Notes under the pieces: model-generated
The model's input: only the letters and a program-made list of their open reading frames with translations
Databases searched by the model: none
Told to the model about the DNA's origin: nothing
Shown: positions 60,516 to 64,000 of the stretch, in pieces
How positions within the stretch are numbered: the stretch's first letter is position 1
Layout: each line of letters starts with the position of its first letter
Made by a program: the position numbers and the translations under genes
NCBI GenBank assembly: GCA_963809825.1
Contig: CAWELJ010000005.1
Span: 62,001-126,000, forward strand
Length of the DNA stretch: 64,000 nt
Direction of reading: 5' to 3'
Source: Bog-473 sp963809825
GTDB taxonomy: Bacteria; Actinomycetota; Acidimicrobiia; Acidimicrobiales; RAAP-2

Positions 60516-62015
60516 TCAATGCCCCGACGAAGCGGCCAACATGGAGAGCGCAAACCGGAAAGCCCCAGATGAGTACACGTCGCACAGGCTGTACCAACCC
60601 TGGGTCGTTGCGGTCCCATCGGGGCAAAAGTGGACACCGTCCGGCGACCGCACCACGTTGGTGCCGGCAAGACCCGTGCAGGGCTCGAATGGAAGACATG
60701 GAAGTGTCAGAGTGAACTTGCCATCAGCCAGCACGGCCTGGCCAGCATCGGCATAGGTGACCCCCGGATTGGCTTCGGCGAGCGACTGGTAGATCTGATT
60801 GAGGAAGTCGAGGTTGGCGCTGAGATTCGCCCATGCGCTGATGGGAGGTCCGATCAGCACCACTGGGATGCCGCTGTTGCGGAAGATGTCGATGGCTTGC
60901 TGCGCGTCGGCCTTGTACTTGTCGTAATAGGGCGTCGTACCCATCGTGTACCCCGACATGCACTGCGTCATGGCGTTCCCCGAGAACTCGATCACGGCGA
61001 CCGACGGGTGGAGCGTCGCTGCATCGCTGGCCATTGTCTGCAGGTCGTCGCAGATCGCCCAGCCGTTGTAGGCACGCAGGAGTGTGGAAACTCCGGACGC
61101 TCCGGCCAGGTACTGAAGGAATGGCGCCGCCTGCATCCCAAGTGAGTCTCCGTAGAGCGCGATCGCCTTCCGCTGAGCGCCGAAGTAGGCGGCATCGCCA
61201 TACGTAGCGATGCCGCCCTCGTCGGTGAGGAGCCAGTAACCCGTGCCACCGGGTGTTCCCGTAATGCCTGCGATGTATGCCGTCGGCGACCTGCCGCCGA
61301 CCGACCCGTAGAAGCCGGCGTCACCGTAGGTGAAGACACCGCCGTCGGACCCCACCATCCAGTACCCCCTGCCGTCAGGCGTGGACGCGATGCCGACCAC
61401 CGGGGCGTTGAGTCGCAAGCCACCGGCCGACCCGTAGAAGCCGGCGTCACCGTAGGTGAAGACACCGCCGTCGGACCCCACCATCCAGTACCCCCTGCCG
61501 TCAGGCGTGGACGCGATGCCGACCACCGGGGCGTTGAGTCGCAATCCACCGGCCGACCCGTAGAAGCCGGCGTCACCGTAGGTGAAGACACCGCCGTCGG
61601 ACCCCACCATCCAGTACCCCCTGCCGTCAGGCGTGGACGCGATGCCGACCACTGGGGCGTTGAGTCGCAATCCACCGGCCGACCCGTAGAAGCCGGCGTC
61701 ACCGTAGGTGAAGACACCGCCGTCGGACCCCACCATCCAGTACCCCCTGCCGTCAGGCGTGGACGCGATGCCGACCACTGGGGCGTTGAGTCGCAATCCA
61801 CCGGCCGACCCGTAGAAGCCGGCGTCACCGTAGGTGAAGACACCGCCGTCGGACCCCACCATCCAATACCCGCCGCCGTCAGGAGTGGACGCCATGCCCA
61901 CGACCGGCGCATAGACCACGGCCCCACCGGAGACGCCCGCCGAGGGGCCAGCCACGCTCAAGAGTCCGCCCAGTAGCAAGGTGGCCACGGCAATCGGGTA
62001 AACCTGGCGTCTCAC
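60516..62015 (-). CDS. Secreted six-repeat protein with C-terminal SGNH-type hydrolase domain
   Basis: 499 residues. Signal peptide RRQVYPIAVATLLLGGLLSV. Six 42-residue repeats follow; the first five are almost identical (GYWMVGSDGGVFTYGDAGF), the sixth is divergent (GYWLLTDEGGIATYG). The C-terminal 200 residues resemble an SGNH esterase: KAIALYGDSLGMQAAP has the G-D-S nucleophile, VAVIEFSGNAMTQCMSGY an Asn block and RSPDGVHFCPDG the D-x-x-H. It probably deacylates a surface glycan or lipid. GTG 62015 is chosen for the signal peptide, with GAGAAT 6 nt upstream; GTG 62048 is the longer alternative. Confidence 0.82.
   Translation of the reverse strand: MRRQVYPIAVATLLLGGLLSVAGPSAGVSGGAVVYAPVVGMASTPDGGGYWMVGSDGGVFTYGDAGFYGSAGGLRLNAPVVGIASTPDGRGYWMVGSDGGVFTYGDAGFYGSAGGLRLNAPVVGIASTPDGRGYWMVGSDGGVFTYGDAGFYGSAGGLRLNAPVVGIASTPDGRGYWMVGSDGGVFTYGDAGFYGSAGGLRLNAPVVGIASTPDGRGYWMVGSDGGVFTYGDAGFYGSVGGRSPTAYIAGITGTPGGTGYWLLTDEGGIATYGDAAYFGAQRKAIALYGDSLGMQAAPFLQYLAGASGVSTLLRAYNGWAICDDLQTMASDAATLHPSVAVIEFSGNAMTQCMSGYTMGTTPYYDKYKADAQQAIDIFRNSGIPVVLIGPPISAWANLSANLDFLNQIYQSLAEANPGVTYADAGQAVLADGKFTLTLPCLPFEPCTGLAGTNVVRSPDGVHFCPDGTATTQGWYSLCDVYSSGAFRFALSMLAASSGH
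61303..61900 (-). repeat. Near-identical 126-bp tandem repeats
   Basis: Units begin at 61303, 61429, 61555, 61681 and 61807. The first four differ at only a few positions; the fifth diverges after about 61866. Each encodes one 42-residue protein repeat. Such identity points to recent expansion, and slippage or recombination may change the copy number. Confidence 0.9.
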
Positions 62016-62048
62016 GAGGAGATTCTCGGTTTTCCCGCGTTGTGCCAC

Positions 62049-62491
62049 CAGGGTACTTAGACCCCATCGAACACCGAGATCTGCGATGCAGTCGAATAGC
62101 GCCAGGCCGGCCTCATCGGCGCTCGATCTACCTGAGGGACGGACGGATGGTCGGCCCGCAGCTGACCGGTGACATCCGAGCCGCCGCGATCTCCCGCTCG
62201 CTCATGATGCGCAGGACGCACGTCGGCCAGTACGGCCAGAGACTGATCGGGCCAGAACCCGAACCCGGGTTCGGCATGGTTGACGTCATCGCCGACGCCC
62301 TTCGGCTCTGCGTGGGGGTAACGGTTCACGCCTGACGACGACGGCCTTCGTCCGGTTGGTTGGCCGTGCTCGAGTGCTCGACTCGTAGTAGAGCGCTCTA
62401 CTACAGGGGCGGACCCAGCGGACGGGCTGGAAACTGGGTGGACGGAACCGCACTTCAGAGAACCAGCCGGAACCAAACGGACGAAAACCAC
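62049..62491. other. Right island segment without a convincing gene
   Basis: 443 bp between the repeat/SGNH gene and the right repeat. Short open frames on both strands have no recognisable motifs and unremarkable codon use. It holds a perfect 20-bp palindrome at 62385-62404. Confidence 0.5.
62385..62404. promoter_or_regulatory. Perfect 20-bp palindrome
   Basis: GTAGTAGAGC followed by its exact reverse complement GCTCTACTAC, 87 bp inside the right att repeat. It could be a repressor or excision-factor binding site. Confidence 0.5.
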
Positions 62492-62542
62492 CACCTTGCC
62501 AAGGTGAGGGTCGCGGGTTCGAATCCCGTCTTCCGCTCCATT
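62492..62542 (+). repeat. attR-like direct repeat (51 bp)
   Basis: Identical to 59986-60036. It starts within the anticodon arm, so it cannot be a functional tRNA. Confidence 0.85.
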
Positions 62543-62598
62543 CTAGCAGGTCAAGGGTGGTTTTTCAAACCCTCCGGTCATTTGGCAAACGGAACCCG

Positions 62599-64000
62599 TT
62601 ACCTGCGATGCCCAATGTGCGCCTGTGCCCGAGCAGTCCTTACGGCACGGCTGAGCGTTGTGAGGTCGTACGTTCCGACCTGCCGCTGTCCGTTGACAAA
62701 AAAACTCGGGGTACCCGCGACCACGCTCACGTCGGCGCTCTCGACGTCTGCCGCGACACGTTCGCTCCATCGGCGACTTCGGAGGTCCTCGGTGAATGTA
62801 TTCACATCGAGTCCGAGCTGTTCCGCGTACCGGATGAGGTCCTTGGGGGCCAGCTCATCCTGGTGCTCGATCAGCAGGTCGTGCATCGGCCAGAAGGCTC
62901 CCTGCGCTGCGGCGGCCTCGGATGCCTCCGCCGCCAGTTGAGCTCTCGGATGCACGTCGTTCAGTGGCAGATGACGCCACACATAACGTAGGTCGCCGAA
63001 GTCGGCCAGGAGTTCCCGGATGACCGGTTCGGCCCGCCCACAGTACGGGCACTCGAAGTCGCCGTACTCGACGAGGGTCACGTCCGCGTTCGCCGGCCCG
63101 CGGATATGGTCGCGGTCGCCATCGACCGGATCGGCGAGGTCCACGATCGCGGGGGACTGGCCGAGGAGTGCTCGGCTGCGAAGTGGCGACGGCAGGCGAT
63201 CCGTGATCTGGAACACCAACCAGGTCAGCAGGGCTGCCACCACGGCCGCCGTGAGCACTCCGAGTGTCGCCTCTTTCAACTCGACACCCGTGAACGCGAC
63301 CGAGGCGACGAGCAGCGAGACGGTGAAGCCCATCCCGGCCAAGGTGCCACCGCCCAGGGCGGCCATCCAGCCAACCGGTGGACGGAGTCGGCCTCTCGTT
63401 ACCTTGTTGACGAGAGCGGACACGGTCATGATCCCGGCCGGCTTGCCGACCACGTAACCGAGAGCGATCCCGAGTGTGATGGGCGACGTGTAGGCCTGGG
63501 CCAGGAAACCGACGTTGACGTGTATGCCGGCGTTCGCGAGGCCGAACAGCGGAACGATGAGATAGCTCGTCCATGGGTGCCAAATCTGCTGCAGACGGTC
63601 GTTGGGGGAGACCGCAGTCCGCACGCCGGCGCGAAGCTGTCTCGCCATCCCGGCGGTCGGCTGCTCCCGGAAGTCCCGGAAGAGATCTGAGGTCCGTTCC
63701 AGATCGGTGCGGGCAGGCGGAGCGGCGTAGGCGATGAGACCTGCTGCAAGCCCGACGACGACCGGGTCGACGCCGGACTCGACCAATGCGACCCAGCTCG
63801 CCGCTGCCAACGTGAAGTAAAGCAGTCCGTAGTGGATCCTGAGCGATGCTGCAAAGGCCGCAAGCGCCATGAGTCCGACCGCGATCACGAGCGGAGCGAC
63901 TGTCAGGTGATGGGTGTAGACCGTGGCGATGACGACGAGGCCCACGATGTCGTCGACGACGGTGAGCGTGAGGATGAAGCCGCGCAGTCGTTCGGGAGCG
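62599..64000 (-). CDS. nhaA: Na+/H+ antiporter NhaA fused to a DsbA-like thioredoxin domain (5' end outside window)
   Basis: About 467 residues are visible, and the frame stays open to the window edge. The edge segment LTLTVVDDIVGLV holds the NhaA Asp pair needed for ion binding. About seven transmembrane segments follow, with WTSYLIVPLFGLANAGIHV and GWMAALGGGTLAGMGFTVS, both family signatures. After residue 260 a DsbA/thioredoxin-4 domain begins: VTLVEYGDFECPYCGRAEP has the CPYC redox site, and VVAGTPSFFVNGQRQVG the cis-Pro loop. The GTG at 63945 is internal, not a start. The stop is TAA at 62599. Confidence 0.92.
   Translation of the reverse strand, partial: APERLRGFILTLTVVDDIVGLVVIATVYTHHLTVAPLVIAVGLMALAAFAASLRIHYGLLYFTLAAASWVALVESGVDPVVVGLAAGLIAYAAPPARTDLERTSDLFRDFREQPTAGMARQLRAGVRTAVSPNDRLQQIWHPWTSYLIVPLFGLANAGIHVNVGFLAQAYTSPITLGIALGYVVGKPAGIMTVSALVNKVTRGRLRPPVGWMAALGGGTLAGMGFTVSLLVASVAFTGVELKEATLGVLTAAVVAALLTWLVFQITDRLPSPLRSRALLGQSPAIVDLADPVDGDRDHIRGPANADVTLVEYGDFECPYCGRAEPVIRELLADFGDLRYVWRHLPLNDVHPRAQLAAEASEAAAAQGAFWPMHDLLIEHQDELAPKDLIRYAEQLGLDVNTFTEDLRSRRWSERVAADVESADVSVVAGTPSFFVNGQRQVGTYDLTTLSRAVRTARAQAHIGHRR

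Larger units (their letters stand above)
59986..62542. mobile_element. Small tRNA-Gly genomic island, integrase absent
   Basis: Bounded by a perfect 51-bp repeat, one copy completing the tRNA, the other free. About 2.5 kb lies between: two hairpins and two short copies of the tRNA end, a 3' SDR remnant, and a secreted repeat/SGNH protein on the minus strand. No integrase, excisionase or replication gene is present, so it is a remnant or a satellite that depended on another element. Confidence 0.7.

Noticed and set aside
61303..61900. Possible CRISPR array
   Set aside because: Units are 126 bp, contiguous and coding, with no spacers and no cas genes.
62492..62542. A second tRNA-Gly gene
   Set aside because: Only the part from the anticodon stem onward is present; it is an att copy.

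Overview
The window is high-GC actinobacterial DNA. The most likely source is a member of the Acidimicrobiia or a close relative, probably from an environmental assembly. The evidence is the GC-rich third codon positions, the F420-type LLM oxidoreductases, two TIGR03086-type DinB-like proteins, MaoC/SDR/acyl-CoA lipid genes, a WS/DGAT acyltransferase, and secreted proteins built from 42-residue G-Y-W-x-V-x-S-D-G-G repeats. There is no rRNA operon or CRISPR array. Two complete tRNA genes are present.

Layout. 1-8.3 kb: end of a polytopic membrane protein, a VOC protein, rph-rdgB, an LLM oxidoreductase/amidohydrolase/SRPBCC operon, a nitroreductase, a MaoC dehydratase pair, a DinB-like protein and a GNAT. 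8.4-12.5 kb: a moxR-DUF58-transglutaminase operon, which runs out of frame into a 5'-truncated AAA/TPR regulator (12.36-14.6 kb). 14.6-28 kb: P450-SDR, LON-domain protein, DUF1330-sulfatase, hydrolase-LLM, two large membrane proteins, an SDR and glycerate kinase. 28-47 kb: a cell-surface glycopolymer region with a Wzm/Wzt-type ABC exporter, four GT4 glycosyltransferases sharing an N-terminal signature, methyltransferase-like proteins and two secreted repeat proteins, with small housekeeping genes inserted between them. 49-59 kb: HAD phosphatase, crotonase, 1-Cys peroxiredoxin, acyl-CoA synthetase-orn, dut, WS/DGAT, and a three-gene cytochrome b operon that includes a 58-residue membrane protein. 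59.9-62.5 kb: a small island in tRNA-Gly, bounded by a perfect 51-bp duplication of the tRNA 3' part and carrying a repeat/SGNH-hydrolase protein and an SDR remnant. 62.6 kb to the end: an NhaA antiporter fused to a DsbA-like domain, cut by the window edge.

How genes work together. The exporter, glycosyltransferases and methyltransferases at 28-47 kb look like a pathway that builds, caps and exports a surface polysaccharide. The three repeat proteins (39989-42353, 46801-48945, 60516-62015) each have exactly six 42-residue units on different partner domains (VCBS-like, SpoIID, SGNH hydrolase) and are probably secreted or surface proteins. Coupled GTGA, ATGA and TGATG junctions mark the operons.

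Regulation. In many genes a TANNNT -10 hexamer lies 6-9 nt before the start codon, which implies leaderless or nearly leaderless mRNAs; I used this to choose several starts. Shine-Dalgarno-led genes (rph, the MaoC genes, the peroxiredoxin and others) are the minority. All function calls come from reading the sequence; no database search was run.
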